This document shows positions 1 to 13,593 of a DNA stretch of 64,000 bases, one piece after another. Source of the stretch: Bombardia bombarda (lineage: Eukaryota > Ascomycota > Sordariomycetes > Sordariales > Lasiosphaeriaceae); assembly GCA_030512295.1 (NCBI GenBank), contig JAULSR010000001.1, positions 6,533,001 to 6,597,000 of the forward strand, read 5' to 3'. Position 1 is the stretch's first letter. Each line of letters begins with the position of its first letter. The notes under the pieces were generated by a model. The model ran no database searches and was not told the origin of the DNA. It was given only the letters and a program-made list of their open reading frames with translations. Made by a program: the position numbers and the translations under genes.

Positions 1-3000
1 GTTGGTGATGGGTTGCACACCCCTGATGGTGAGAGGGTGGGGGTTAGGAGAAACGTACAGTAGCAGGCGTATCACCCGGATCCCGGGCTCGTTCCGTCTT
101 TCCGCACTCCAGGGTGTTGTTTCTGTCTGTGTTTGGACGGGAAGCACAGACAGATACCCGGCTGGAGGTGTCGATGACGAAATATGTGAGCAGGTATGGG
201 ATGGAGGCAGATTTCCAACGATGATCTATCTACACTCACTTATTAGACAGACAGACGCCTCGACGGGAATGACCTGATGAATGCCCCCAGTAACGATCAT
301 GTCCATGTAGGGGGGAAGTCATGTGCAGTTTGATATATATGATGTGGTGGCAAATGGAATCTCAAGAACACCAATGGGAAATCTGCCTCATTGGCCCGGT
401 TCCGAACAGCTCGCATTCCGTTTGGGTTTGATATGTAGATGTCAAAATAAAGCAAGGCCTTCTCAAGATCTACCAGCAATTTGTTAGATGCCAATCGTGT
501 CACGGTTTGATCATAGTACATAACGCAATATCCGCAAATACCACCTACCCCGAGGTAGCAAAATGGCCGGGTAGTATCAATGTAATTGACCCCAAGATAG
601 CATTACATTCTTCCATTCAGCTCAGCGGGCTGTGTCTGCTGCCCGGCGGGGTAAAAGGGGGCAGTGAAGTAGGCTGTCGATGTATAGTTAGGGAAACTGA
701 CATGGACATTGGTCAATGTTGAAGAAGACTGCCAGATTGCCGAATGACTGGCTGACCGAATGGTCGATTGCGACTGATGAGACAGGAACAGGGCGACAGT
801 CCTGATTGAGTGATGCGAGACAGGTGCCTGGTGACCGGGCCACCTACCACAGTAGACTACTGACCGACCGAATAGGGCATTGCCCTGCCTGAGGTGTCGA
901 CACCATCCTAGAAAATATGTTGATTATCAGGCAGGAGGATATCAAAGCATGTCATTTATGTCACAAAACCCACTGACGCTAAAGCGACCTATCGGTTCGC
1001 CTTTCGACTTTTCTTTTTCTTTTTCGGTAGAATTGGATGGATGGCAGGCGGGTAACAAGTGCGGAACACATATGGGCAGGTAGCACAGCTCTTGCTGTCT
1101 CAGTTGGAAGCAGCAGCAGGATATCGGCAATATCGGGCTGCATTGGCCTCGCTGGCAGAACTGGCAGAACTGGTTGGCTGCGCTAACCTTGCATAATAAG
1201 GTATTGTGCGGACAAAATATCCGGGCAAAGCACAGAATCTTAGCCTACCTTTACCTCGTGGAGTTGGAGTGGTACGTGGGTGATGGTACCTTTCCTGTGG
1301 TTCGTTGCTCCCGCGCCCTCGGGACAATTGTATCAACTGTTTGAACACATGTTTGGATAGGTGGTGACACAGCAGGTCAGCAATCACCTTCGAAAGCCGT
1401 TCTATTCGGGGAATAACCAGTTTCTGAGTTCTCCTCAGCCCATTCTGTAAGACTTTCTGTGTCTCCCGTCTAAGCGATAAGTGATGAACGAAACAACGTA
1501 TCCTGTAGAATAGTCAGTCCCATGGACGGACAGTCAGTGGGTGTTGATATCTCCGATAGGGAATGAGAGGAGAAGGGATGTGGGAACTTGGGTGTTTCAC
1601 AAGACAACAGCTGGCGGGCAATGCACCTCGTGGCATGTTTCTCCGTGGCATGTTTCTCCTCATCGAGTCCTGTTTGCCCCCCCCTCCCCCTCCCCCTCCA
1701 AACCCCGGGTTTCCTTCCCCTCCCTCCCCCCTCTCACCCCCCAATTGGAATCCCTGCGCGGGCTCACTGCTGCTGTTGCTTCGTCCTGTCTCGTCAGCCT
1801 TATTAGCTACTCAGCCCGATTGGTCTAATTGGTCAATCCAAATCCGTCTGTCTGCATGGCATGAGCCAAAGAAAGAACCAGGCTAGAGAAAGAGGTATGC
1901 GATGACCAATGCCACTGGTGTCTTTTAAAAGATGACTGCAGCAAGGCTTGGTTTATTCTCGAACATGACAAAATAGGTATGTGTGTGTGGTTGCACGTAC
2001 CGTAGATTTGAGGAGACGTTTTGCCGACGAGGGCTGGAATATTCATCGTACATTGCATACCGCTGTCGTGTGATGGGCGACGTGCGTTTGCGCATCATGG
2101 GCCATCGTGGCTCCCTCCCGCCGCTACTTACACATCCACCTGCAATGCGCACGGTATCTATGTTTACCGCTGCAGCGAGTGATCGTGATCTTGAGGTGGT
2201 TGTTGGTTACAGCGCAACGATGTCACTGCAGGTATTATTATAGTACCGTCGTTGACAAGAAATGGAGGTCGCACCTACCATGATAATTCAGCCAGCACTA
2301 CCTTATTCGTAACAGAGCAATCTTTTGTGGTACTCTTGTAAAAAGTCGCTGGTAAATGGAACAGGGCTGAGAGTGGGTCATTCGGCTAGTGTTAGCAAAC
2401 CCTCCCCTGGCCCTGGTCCCTCCTTATCGGTATGCCTTCCCTTTTCTCTGCTTGCTGTGTGCGTGCGTGCCTCCTTCCTCCCGTCGAACAAGATGGCGGC
2501 ATCGCCGCAGCACAGGTCAAACTGGAAGTGATTGCCGAAACATAATGCGGCGGGCGTCAGCAGATCCACAGCACAGCGCTGCTTGCTTGACTGACATCCG
2601 ACAACTCGCAACGCACACACAGTAACAATCACCCAGTCTTTTACACCACCGGGCATGCATAGAGTGGGAGACCTGAGTGAGCACCACCAGATTATCCGGT
2701 AGGGCGACGATCTCATTGACCGCGTATTTGGGTCTCTCATCCTTAGTGGATACGCAACGGCCACGGTAGCCGTTAACGGGCGACCCGAGATACTGTGTGG
2801 TAAACATACACGAGTGAGATCAGAAGGAATGGAAGACGCCGAGGCGAATGGAGCCATTGGGATGGAGCAATGGAGCGAATTTTTTTTTAAGATTCTGACT
2901 GTGTAAGCCGTTTAACCCGTCGTGCCTTCCTTAATTGGTGAACTGGCTCGACTTGGTAGATTGGCTGACGATTTAGTGCCGACCTGGGGAGGGAGGGAGG

Positions 3001-4458
3001 AAAGAAAAAATGACGGGATAAAATAATACTGCTATTTTTCATCGTTCTCTATCCAATGAGATGGCCAAATTGCAACCACCCCAGGCTAGCAGCACCTCCA
3101 TCATCCAAGACATGCGAAAGACGAAAATCACCACCAAGCCAATATCCTGGGCCAGCACGCCTATCGAGCCACCATCCTACCGATAGAAGGGTTCTGGGAC
3201 ACTCGCAGGATGCTGTTGTTCCTAATAACGAACAAGCGGAGCCTGACTGCGGGGGTCGACCTTCATTCCATCAAGATGTGGCTGCCTGTGGTCCAGATAC
3301 GGTGATACACGGGCTGCAGACTGCAGTCCAGTCCGGGGCTGCAGTCAACAAGAGGCGAAACCCGACAATGGACGTCTGGCGTTCCTTCCTCTGCCGCCGC
3401 TCCTACCATGACGTTGACCGTTTGGCGATCAAGGAGTCGACGTCGAGAGCGGCTATCAAGTGTGTCGTCGTCCAAAAGAAGCATCAATTTTGTCCACTTA
3501 CTGCGGTAGACGTGGATAGACTTGTCTCATTTGGCCCCCCTCGTCAAGGAGTCTCTGTAGTGACCGCGCCGGCCGGCTCCCAGACCAATTTCAAGTCCAC
3601 CTCCATTCCCGTCGGGAGAGGGGATTTCCCAGCATGGCCTAGAGGCACGCACCCACCACCACCCTGTCAACGATGGGGTCGGGAAGACACTACTGAATTC
3701 GCCGGGGTTGTTTGTCGAGGCGTCCCAGGCTGCGGCCATGGTGGACATGCCCCTGTTCTTAGCACCACCTGTATCAGACGCTATCCCCTCCCCGTCATCT
3801 TCTCCTTGCACCCTTCCATCCGCCGCCAGTCCAGCTGCTGGTTTCGGCCAATAGGCAGCAACTCTTCTCTTCGCCGATTGTTGTATTTTTATATCAGCCC
3901 AGCCTCACGCACTGGCATGAGACGAATCACCAATGGCTGCTTGCTGCGCCTGCGTCTTAGACCGAGACAGAGGAGAGAGAGCAGCATGCATCTTCACTTT
4001 AGCCCAGCTTGGCCGTTGTCGTGCTCCCCCACACGCTTCTTCCCTGACATGGTACATGCAGACTAGATACGTATCGGGAACACTTCGTCCTGGTAAGTAA
4101 GTTCCTCGTGGTGTGGATGCGTAGTCCTGCACACACGCATGCACTCTCTTGAGCTGGGCGAGTCTGGACAGTATTTAGTGGTGGCGCATTTCAATATCAA
4201 CATCCCCTTCCCCCCCTCTTTCCCGAGGCTTCTCTTTTCATTCCAAACACTATACAATTGTCCTTTAAAAGTGCCATATCTTAAGCCGGCACATAAAAGT
4301 TGAACTGTCTTATCATTCTTTGAACAAGTCTACAACTTCTTTTCACTATTTATATTGGCGTTGTTGTTTGATCATCAACCTCACCCACAACCCCCTTGCG
4401 GGTGGTTATCACCAGACGCAAAACTTCAGAGTCCGCCTCTCGCGTGTACACCTACACC
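1..4458. other. Gene-poor leading region
   Basis: I see no convincing gene here. Open frames are short or low-complexity, with no recognisable domain and no consistent splice pattern. The longest, 3056-4066 (+), is a Pro/Arg/Ser-rich frame without family resemblance. The last part, about 4200-4458, is pyrimidine-rich and is most likely the promoter and 5' UTR of the oxidoreductase gene that follows. A pure C/T tract lies at about 1676-1740. Confidence 0.6.
1629..1658. repeat. 15-bp tandem duplication
   Basis: The 15-mer cgtggcatgtttctc occurs twice head to tail at 1629-1643 and 1644-1658. It lies in non-coding sequence just before a C-rich tract and looks like a simple slippage duplication. 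Confidence 0.8.
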
Positions 4459-7400
4459 ATGGACTACCTCTCAGCCAACGAGAACTCGGTACACACTAAT
4501 GGCACTTTGTCACCTCCACCCACTCCCGCGCACCACGAAATTGAGTCCGGCGTTGGCATGGGCATTCAGGGCAACAACGGGCTCCTCCCAAACGGCTCCG
4601 GAAAGAATGGCTTCACAAATGGTGGATACATAGCGCGGGAATCGACGCCTGATCCCACTCCTCGACCGAGCCCAACACCTGGACGCTCAGACAGGTTTAC
4701 CGCCAACATGACCAAAGAGCCAGGAACTATAGCCCCCCACTCGCATGAAATTCCAGCTTACAACATCCATGAAGAGGACGCGGGCGGTCCTCAGAGCCAC
4801 AGCAAGGCAAATATTCGCACCTACACCGATAACGCCCACAAAGCCGTTTTCCCCCGGCTCTCGAAGCCTGTCGAACTTTTGCGCAGCTCCTACGATGTCG
4901 TCGTCATCGGTTCGGGCTATGGCGGCGGCGTTGCGGCGTCACGTATGGCTCGGACAGGGGAGACGGTGTGTGTGCTGGAGCGCGGCCGCGAGAAGTGGCC
5001 CGGCGAGTACCCTACAGGCATGGCTGATTCGATCAATGAGCTTCACGTTTCGGGCAACCTCGCGCCCGGTGTACTACAGGGAAAGATGGTTGATGGCGGT
5101 GACCCTACCGGCATGTACCATCTGATTTTTGGCAAGGGACAGAATGTTGTTGTTGCAAATGGTAAGCCTCGAGCTTTTTATCTTATTCGTGATTAGTATT
5201 TAGGCGTACACTGCTGATCCCTTTTTCTCCATATAGGTCTTGGCGGTACAAGTCTCATCAACGCAAATGTCTTCATGCCGGCTGATAAGGGCACACTTGG
5301 CATGAAGGCGTGGCCAAAGGAGATCAGGGATGACCCCCACTCCTTGGATAAGTACTACCAGAAAGTCGAGGATGTTCTCGAGCCTGAGGAATATCCTGAT
5401 GACTGGCCCAAGCTGCCCAAGATGGAACTACTCAAGAAGCAGGCTAAGCACCTGAAGCTCGAGAAGGATTTCAAGAAAGTGAAGCAAACGACACGCTTCA
5501 AGAGTGGGCCCAACAGCTGCGGTGTCGAGATGAAGCCATCGGCCTTGACAGGCCAAGATACCACAGGTGTCAATGACGGCTCCAAGACCACCACATTGGT
5601 CACATACCTGGCCGATGCCTGGAACTGGGGTGCCGAGATGTTCTGTGAGTGCGAAGTCCGACATATCCAAAAGGCCAAGAACGGCGAGGGCTACCTCGTC
5701 TTCTTCGCATGGCATGGGAGGAACCGAGGCCACTTCAAGGCGAACCTGCATGGCGATCTCATGTGGGTGCGGGCCAAGAAGGCCGTCTTCCTCGGTGCTG
5801 GCGCCGTGGCTACCCCTGAGATCTTGCTGCGGAGCAAGGCATTGGGTTTGCACATGAGCAACATGGTGGGCCAGAACATGAGCGGGAACGGCGATATCCT
5901 AGCCTTCGGCTACAACACTGACGAGCAGGTAAATGGTATTGGCCGCGCATACCCTTCGCCCTATAACCCAATCGGCCCAACCATCACCGGCGTGATTGAC
6001 TGCAGAAATAAGACGGCGAACCCTCTGGACGGATTCGTCATTGAAGAAGGTGCTGTTCCACATGCCCTAGCATATTTCCTGCAGACGATGCTTGATCTTA
6101 TGCCAGGCAGCACAGCTCCAAAGAACGATACCATTATAGAGCGGTCGCAAGCGGCCCTCGCACGATACGGCAGCCGGTTCCTTGGGCCTTATTTCAAGAG
6201 CGGTGCCATTGAGAGAACGCAAGTCTACCTCGTCATGTCTCATGATAGCAACCAGGCTATCTTGACGTTGGAGGACGACAAGCCAAAGCTTGAATTTCTT
6301 GGCGTTGGCCGTAGCGACCATGTCAAGAAGATCAACGCGATTCTTGCTAAGGCTACTGAGGCAGTTGGCGGCACCTTGGTGCAAAACCCCTTTTTTGCGC
6401 TTATGGGTCAGCAGCAGGTGTCTGTCCATCCCATCGGCGGAGCATGCATGGCCAAGGATGGTACCGGCATGACGGGCGTTACTAACCACGTGGGTGAGGT
6501 GTTCACTGGCAATGAAGACAAGACCTACGAAGGTCTTATTGTCACGGATGCCTCTGTAATTCCCACTGCCTTGGGAGCGAACCCCTTCGCCACTATCGCG
6601 GCCCTCGCTGAGCGTTCGGTCGAGGCGTACGTCAAGAAACGGGGTCTCACCATCAGCACACAGTCTAACGGCCTCCTCAATTTGTTCGGTCAGCCAACAA
6701 ACGCTCCCAAGCGGTGCCATGCGATCCGAAAGCGCGACAGAATGAACTCGTTGGAGGAACAGGGCAGTCTTACTGAGGCCCACCGGGTTATCCAAACCGC
6801 TGTAGATCTTCGGGCTGGCGGCATGGGCTTTACTGAGGTCATGTCGGGCTTCGTTCACTTCGACGACGAAAATCTCAAGGATGACAACCGGCAGACGTAC
6901 GAGTTGGCTTTCCGAACTGCAAAATCCCTGTGCGAGAGCGCGCGCTTCTTCCTCAGCGTCCAGGCCTTCAACACCAGGTCAACCGTAGCCGACCACCAAC
7001 ACAGAGCCATGCTGACGGGTACCTTTGCTTGTCCGTCAATCCCCGGCTCGCCTTTCATGGTGCGGAGGGGAGAGTTCAACCTTTTTATTGCTGACGGCAA
7101 GGCGCCGGGCACTCGGAATCTGACGTATGACTTCGATATGACTGGAGTTAACGACCGAAAGTTGCACTTCCATGGCTACAAGGTCGTCGACTCCTCAGTC
7201 GCGTTGGCTCCAGTTCAGTTCTGGAAGTCCACGAGCACGCTTTATGTCACCATCAGCGAGCATCTTCCGGGCATGTGCGATGATCTTGACGATGAAGATG
7301 CGTGGCGAAAGGCAAAGGTGCTCGCCAAGGGTATCATGCACATCAAGCCCGCTGATTTCCTGTCTGAGATCTTAACGATGACGCCGACCGGTAGCAACAT

Positions 7401-8660
7401 TCTGAAAAAAGTGGCTAGCGCGGCCAGCTTCCTGACCTACTTCACCCGAAAGTCCATGAAGCTGTTCCTGGCGCCAATGACACCTCTGCAGTATCCCAGT
7501 CAGACATACAGCGGCTACATCAACAATACTCCCCCACAAGGTCCCACAAGATCATTGCGGAGGACGGTGTGTGCACGCGCATGCACTCTTGGGAACCGAC
7601 ATACTATCCGGGCAATGACAAGAACATCAAGAACCTCTTCATGATTCCCGGCGCAGCCGTCGACCATCAGATCTACGCGTTGCCCACGATCCCCTACAAC
7701 GCCGTCAACTACTTCAGACGCGCGGGCTACCGCGTCTTCGTTACAGTCCACCGTATCGGGCAGCTCATGGTGGCAGAGCACCCATACACCACATTTGACG
7801 CCCGCCTCGACATTAAGGCCTGCCTCAAGTACATCCGCGAGGACCTGGGCTACGAGGAAAAGATCTACACCATCGCGCACTGCATGGGCAGCGTAGCCTT
7901 CAGCTGCGGCCTGCTGGACGGCACGATCCCGGCCGACTGGATCCTAGGCGTCACCTGCAGCCAAGTCTTCATGAACCCCATCTGGAACACGCTTAACCTG
8001 GTCAAGGCCCGCATCGGGCCCATCCCCATGGACAGGCTGTACAAGATGTTGGCGGGCACCTGGTTCAGCTGCAGCACGAGCCGCGACGACAGCTACGTGC
8101 AAAAGGGGCTCAACCAGCTGCTCCGGCTGTACCCGCAGCCCCGCCGCGAGATCTGCAACAACGCGGCGTGCCACCGGACCAGCTTGGTCTTTGGCCGCTG
8201 CTGGAACCACAAGAACCTCAACGAGGCGACCCACAGGCAGATCGACCGCTTCTTTGGCGGCGTCAACATGACGCTGCTGAACCTGCTCATGAAGATGGGC
8301 TCCGAGGGGTACGTCATGGACAATGACTACGAGCAGCTGACCACGGACGAGGGCATCGAGCGGCTGAGGGGGATCCCGTTCCTGCTGTGGTCGGGACGGG
8401 ACAATGCAGTGCTGACGCCCGAGTCGACCGAGAAGACGTATGAGATTCTGTGCGATACTTTCCCGGATGGAGAATACCAGAGAAAGGTGGTTCCCGGGTA
8501 TGGGCATCTGGATGGCTGGATGGGGCGGAACGCGTGGAAGGATGTGTATCCGTTTGTGAGGGAGGAGGTGGACAGGGTGTGCAGGGGAGAGACGTACAAG
8601 TTCAAGGAGCCGGATGATCGGTTCAAGCAGATGGTTGTGGATGGGGAGTTGCTGTACTGA
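4459..8660 (+). CDS. GMC oxidoreductase (cholesterol-oxidase-like) fused to an alpha/beta hydrolase
   Basis: This is a flavin-dependent oxidoreductase of the GMC/cholesterol-oxidase class joined to a C-terminal alpha/beta hydrolase, about 1360-1375 aa. Exon 1 is 4459-5161 and the intron 5162-5236 (GTAAGC...ATATAG) reads cleanly through into the next exon. After a disordered N-terminus of about 140 residues, the FAD-binding loop VVIGSGYGGG is at about residue 150. The catalytic-type HPIGGA motif lies near 6428-6445 and NPFATIAALAER closes the GMC core. A region resembling the cholesterol-oxidase C-terminus follows. The hydrolase part (from about 7640) has FMIPGAAVDH and the elbow IAHCMGS, where Cys stands in place of the usual Ser. 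The two parts are in different frames at about 7540. Either intron 7491-7540 (50 nt, GTATCC...CACAAG) or a small indel is needed. ATG 4459 is the first good Met. The substrate is unknown; a sterol or other lipid alcohol is an inference. Confidence 0.85.
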
Positions 8661-9678
8661 TTTAAGTTGACACTGGGTGTTGTTTCATCTTTTGCTGGTT
8701 TTTTTTTTTTTTTTTTTTTTTTGGATATCCACGTGGGGTTTGTTTTCTTCTTTATCTTCTCTTTGGCCCTGTCTTGGCTAAGCAGGCTCATTCTAGATAT
8801 TATATTTCTTTTTTTCTTCTGGATTTGCCTCCCTTTTGGTATATGGAAGGCGAATGGGTTTTCTGTTCTATATCCTTCTTTATCTTCTTCAAAGACTTGC
8901 TGTACAACACATATTTGGGGCCATCGTAAATGGCCATTCGGGGGTTGAGATTGGGGAAACACGGGCTGGGGCGTTGAGTTGACTTGAGGATGGATATAGA
9001 GATGTACTTCTTGATGGGTGGGAGATGCATGGATGTTGGATGGCATAGATGAGTACCTAGGTTATGGCTTCGGCGGGACCGACTGGCTGTAGCAGATATA
9101 TATACATACATATGAAGAGCGCTCTCGTTCTGGCATCATCATCACTCTTTTAATGTTTCGTACCAATCTTAAATATCGTTGTTTACTGTCATTTACGGGT
9201 GAATGGATGCTTGGTGACATTGCACTTACCCTGCATACTCTTTTTATTTTTTTCTTTGCGATGGGTGTGCTTCGGTCGATCACAAATGCATGTATTCTGG
9301 CTTCCCCATTCCTTGGACAAGCACAGGTCAAATATCGATACGTGACACAAACATTGAATAACTCTCCGCCATGAATCCCAACTAATTCCATCAACTTCCT
9401 CCAAGATAAACATACCTATATATATGAATAAAGATGACAGTACTATATTATATAATACCATAAAACGCCATAAGCCAGCCAGCCAGCCATATCGCTATCC
9501 TTCCCTGCCCTTTCATCCATTACCTTACCTGCCTGCCCATTCATTAAGCTATGCTACGCACAACATACTAAGACGACGAAACACACACACGTCTTTTGTG
9601 CCGCCAACAATCTGCATCCACGTCCCACTCTGCCCAAGACCCGCAAAGCGAGTTAACAACTCGAAGTCGTCAACAACA
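8661..9678. other. Intergenic region between convergent genes
   Basis: This holds the 3' UTR of the oxidoreductase gene, including a run of about 24 T at 8699-8722, and the 3' UTR of POL3 on the other strand. It is AT-rich and no gene is seen. Confidence 0.6.
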
Positions 9679-12600
9679 CTACCAAAGCGCCGCCAGATCC
9701 TTGTCGAACCTCCCTAACTCCTTCCCCGCATCCTCCAAGTCCTTCTTCGCCTTCATCCGCATATAGAAGATGGGACAGTCCTTGCTACTGCAAATGACCT
9801 CGCAGTGCATGCTCCCCTGACACCTCTGGCACTGCGTCCAGAGCCTGCCAAACCTCACCTCCAGATCCGATACCTTGTCCAGCGTCTTCTTGTACAGCTC
9901 GCCCACCCGTCCAGCGTCGTCTTTGCACACGGCGCCCTCACTCTCCTCCTTGCCTGTCAGCGGTTTCTTGCAGCCCATGCACGTCTGCGTCTTCTTTGTA
10001 AACTTCATCAAACCACCAACGGTAGGCGCCGCGACGGCAATCGATCTTGTGTGCGCGCCATTCAGTAGGGATTTGGCCTTGGTCTCACCCAGAATGGGCT
10101 CGAAAATGCGGCCCAGGGGTTTAGCGAGCTGGTTGTCGAGGTAGTAGCGCGTATCAATGGGCACGTTGTGTTCAAGCACGTAGATGGGGTCTTCGGAGCG
10201 CTCAAAATTCCTGGAGCCCGCTGATCCCTTGATCATGACGTAGGCGACACGGTCGCCGAGGGCGGGAGCCGAGCCGGCGTCGCGCTTCTTCATGCGGTGC
10301 GCTAGTTCGACGTGCGCTTGCTTGGCCGTGTAATCTTCCTTGGTCAGGGCTTTAGTAATGACAAGCTTGGACATGTCGACTTTGTTCTGGAGCAGGTCCG
10401 AGATGGTGTCTTTGACATATCTAACAAAAGGGGACGGTTAGCATCATTATTTTTAAAAGACAGAGACTGCAGCAGAACATACTCTTGCGCCCCAGGCACA
10501 TCCTGGTCAATCAGAATCATCCTCAGCACCTTCTCAATAACAGTCTGCACGAGCAGACAGTTATCTCTGCGAACTGTCTCAATACCCTTGGTATCCATCT
10601 TGTCATATTTCTCCGGTTGTGTCCAGTACAGTCCTGCGTATCTCTTCTTGTTGATCAACAAGTATGGGAAATATACTTTCTCAAACTCCAACTTGATGGG
10701 CTTGACGAACTTGCTCGAGACATACTGCGCAGCCTCCTCACCGAGCTTCATCGCCTCGGCGAGATCCTTGGTCCCAAACTTGACCATGACGGAATCAGTA
10801 TCACCATAGATGACCTCGGCATTGTGAGTATATCCATTATCCGTGGTGTACTTCTGCTCCACCTCCATCTTGGTCCGCTCAATCATCTGCCGACCAAAGG
10901 CCGTCGTGCTACTGGCAATTTCCAAACACGGAAGTTTTCCATTCGTGGCTCCCGTCAGACCATAGACCGAGTTGGCGCTGATCTTCAAGGCCAGCTGGCG
11001 ACCGTTGAGCACGGCCTTCTTGAACGGGTCCGTCTCAATAGCCAGCTCCCGTTTCGCTTGCTTTCTAGCCGCCAGCAACTCCTCCAGAATCTGCGCCAGC
11101 AACCCCTTTCTTCTTTTGGTGGTGACAAACATGTCTTTGTTCGGCGTGACAATGTAGTCTTCATCCTTAACCAGATTCCATCTCTCAATATCTTCCTTTT
11201 TAACCAGGGTGGTGTAGCACAAATTGTGCGCCTGCATAATACTGGGGTATAGCGACGCAAAATCTAGCGTGGCGATCGGCACGTCGTAGTAGCCCCTGGT
11301 GGGCTCAATGACAGTGGCGCCTTCATACTGATCTTCCGAGGCGTCTGACCTCATGTTGGGAATGACAAGCTTTTGTTCCAGCGCCTTGCGGAAGAGCTGA
11401 CTGAGAAATTTGACCTGCTGGCCTCTGGCAAGGAGGTAGTTGAACGGGACGCCCGTGACTCTGGCCATTTCGGTGTAGTTTTCGAGACACGACAGTTTAT
11501 CCATCAATCTCTGAGGCAGGTAGGCGTCCTTCAGACAGTAGAGTGCCAAGCGGCGCCGCGACTCAGGCGTGCCCTCAAACAGCTCGGTAATCATGGAATG
11601 ATGAACATCTTCTTTCTGCTCGCCCAGGAAGTGCGAGCAGACCGAGTTCAGTGTATAACTTCGCAGCTGATGATCGCGCTGAACCAGCTGCAGCATGTCG
11701 AGTTGGAGTCGGCCGTTGATGTTAGTCGCCTTGGTATCACGGTTTCCCATCTGCTTGCTCGAGAAGTTTGTCTCTTTCGAGATAGACTTGACATTGGTAC
11801 GAGACCAGTACTCAAACCCATGGACCTTCAAGTGCCTGGCACGATCCAAGAGATAGGGGAAATCAAAATTTGATATGTTGTAGCCGGTAATGATGTCAGG
11901 ATCAACTTTCTCGAGAAAGTTTCGCCACCCGGCGAGCATCTTCTCCTCCCTGTCAAACTCCAACACCTGGGTAGCCACAATGCCACTGGTAGAGTCGAGG
12001 CAGAAAACGTTCCGAACAAATGGCTTCTTATCTCCGTATTTTGTGACAATATTGGCGATCTGGATGACCGAATCGTGGTTGGCCTCGGGGAAGATACCCT
12101 TGCGGCCTGCGCACTCGATATCGAACGAAAGAATTCTTAGGGGGGCCATCTTGGACCACTCTCCGACGGGCTTGTGGGCAATCAGATCGCGGTAGCTGAT
12201 TTCGGCCTCGATCTGGCAATTGGACTGCTTGTCGCTGACCAGTTTGTACATGTTCGCAGGTGCTTCGACCCAGGACATGCCAGCAATGGAGCAGTCCACC
12301 ATGAAGCGAAGGATATACTGAATGCTGTCAAAGGTCATGATAGTGCCATCGCGGCTTTTCCACATGCCCTTCCAATTGGCATTGCCTGCCTCGATAGTCG
12401 TTCGGACTTTGGCAATGAACTTGGGGTCTGTCACAGTAACCTTGATGAAGGGGTTTTGTGTGTTGCCTTGGTATCTGTATATGTTCTCCCGCATAGTCAG
12501 GGTGATGGAGTGGATGGCTATCTGGTGCATGGCGAGCTGGGCCTCCAAGTATGCGCGGAACTTGGGGCAGTCCTCGGCACTGAAGGATACAGGGGCAGGA

Positions 12601-13073
12601 ACGTATAGATAGTGCTTGAAGTCCTTGACGTGTAGTAGTACAGAGTTGCCATGCTCGGTGACGCCGAAGAGCTTCACACAGGTCTGGCCGCCGGGAAGGG
12701 TGCCTTCCTCGCACTCGATGGACTGGAAGCAGAGGCTGTCCTTGGCGGGATCGAAGTCCTTGGGCACTGGGGGGCGCTCCCAAGCCTGGTCCTTCTCCGA
12801 GTTGGTCTGCTTCAGATCCGAAATGTCCTGGCTCATACGCTCCAGCACCTCGCTCTCGAAGGCGCTCTTGGGCTGACTCGAGGGTAACCTGCCCTTGCCG
12901 TCATATTGTGAGCTGTTGAACCGGAAGGCCTTTACGGGTGAGGATGAGGGCGGCTCGTCGATGGCTTCAAGGCGTCGCTTCTTGGAGGCAGAGGGCGCGA
13001 CGGCGGGAATGTTGCGTCGAGTGCTGGATGCCTCGCCGAACACGCGCTTCTGGGGCAGAGCCGCGGCGGGCAT
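9679..13073 (-). CDS. POL3: DNA polymerase delta catalytic subunit
   Basis: This is the family-B replicative polymerase of the lagging strand, with 3'-5' proofreading. Two exons, 13073-10483 and 10420-9679, are joined across a 62-nt intron (GTATGT...TTGTTAG) and give 1110 aa, the usual family size. Exonuclease motifs are FDIECAGRKG (about residue 318), YNISNFDFPYL (about 396) and YCLKDAYLP (about 509). Polymerase motif A is DFASLYPSIM (about 602), motif B KISANSVYGLTGA (about 694) and motif C YGDTDSV (about 752). The C-terminus carries CysA (CMGCKKPL, about 1008) and CysB (CQRCQ...CEVICSSKDC, about 1058-1076). In this family CysB holds the 4Fe-4S cluster needed for binding accessory subunits. 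All key acidic residues are present. It diverges from a small gene on the plus strand, with ACGCG boxes between them. Confidence 0.98.
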
Positions 13074-13227
13074 TTTGAGTTGAGGGTAGAAGGAAGCGCT
13101 GGGTGCACTAAAATGCTGTGGTTTGGATTGATGTGCGACAGTCAGACAGGTAAATGTACAGAATGCAATGTGCAGAAAATCGGATTGTTCAAGTCATGGA
13201 AATGCACAGTCTGCTAGGCTTTTGCAT

Positions 13228-13593
13228 CGCGTAGTCAAAACGTCCTGTCAAAGCTGCCGGCAATGGCGGAGTTTGGAGGATGGGACGAGTCCCTTGAATA
13301 ATACTGGCTAGCTTGTAGGCGGGAGACGCGCCGTTGGTGGAGCCTTTGTTAATTACGTGACACGCCCTACTTAACCGACGCGACCAGCGTGACGATAATT
13401 GTCAACCCACTTAAACTAGGGGGCGTGTATTTAGCAATCGATTAACCTAGTTGACGGAGCAGCTCTCTTGCCGTTTGTAAATCAGGCAATCAAATCGTGA
13501 CTTCTGCAACTTATAATCGCATGACTGTGCACTTCCCAGACGACTTCCACCATCCATCTCAAGCAGTAGCATGGACGACACGTGACCTCGCGT
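13228..13593. promoter_or_regulatory. Cluster of ACGCG (MCB-type) boxes upstream of POL3
   Basis: The ACGCG core (or its complement CGCGT) occurs at 13228-13232, 13326-13330, 13378-13382 and 13589-13593, within the 680-bp gap shared by POL3 (-) and the small plus-strand gene. In yeasts such boxes bind MBF and drive G1/S expression of replication genes. Application to this fungus is inference; the sites themselves are seen directly. Confidence 0.4.

Noticed and set aside
3056..4066. 336-codon open frame on the plus strand
   Set aside because: Composition is Arg/Pro/Ser-rich without domain, repeat or family pattern, and overlaps equally long frames on the other strand; most likely promoter DNA read as protein.
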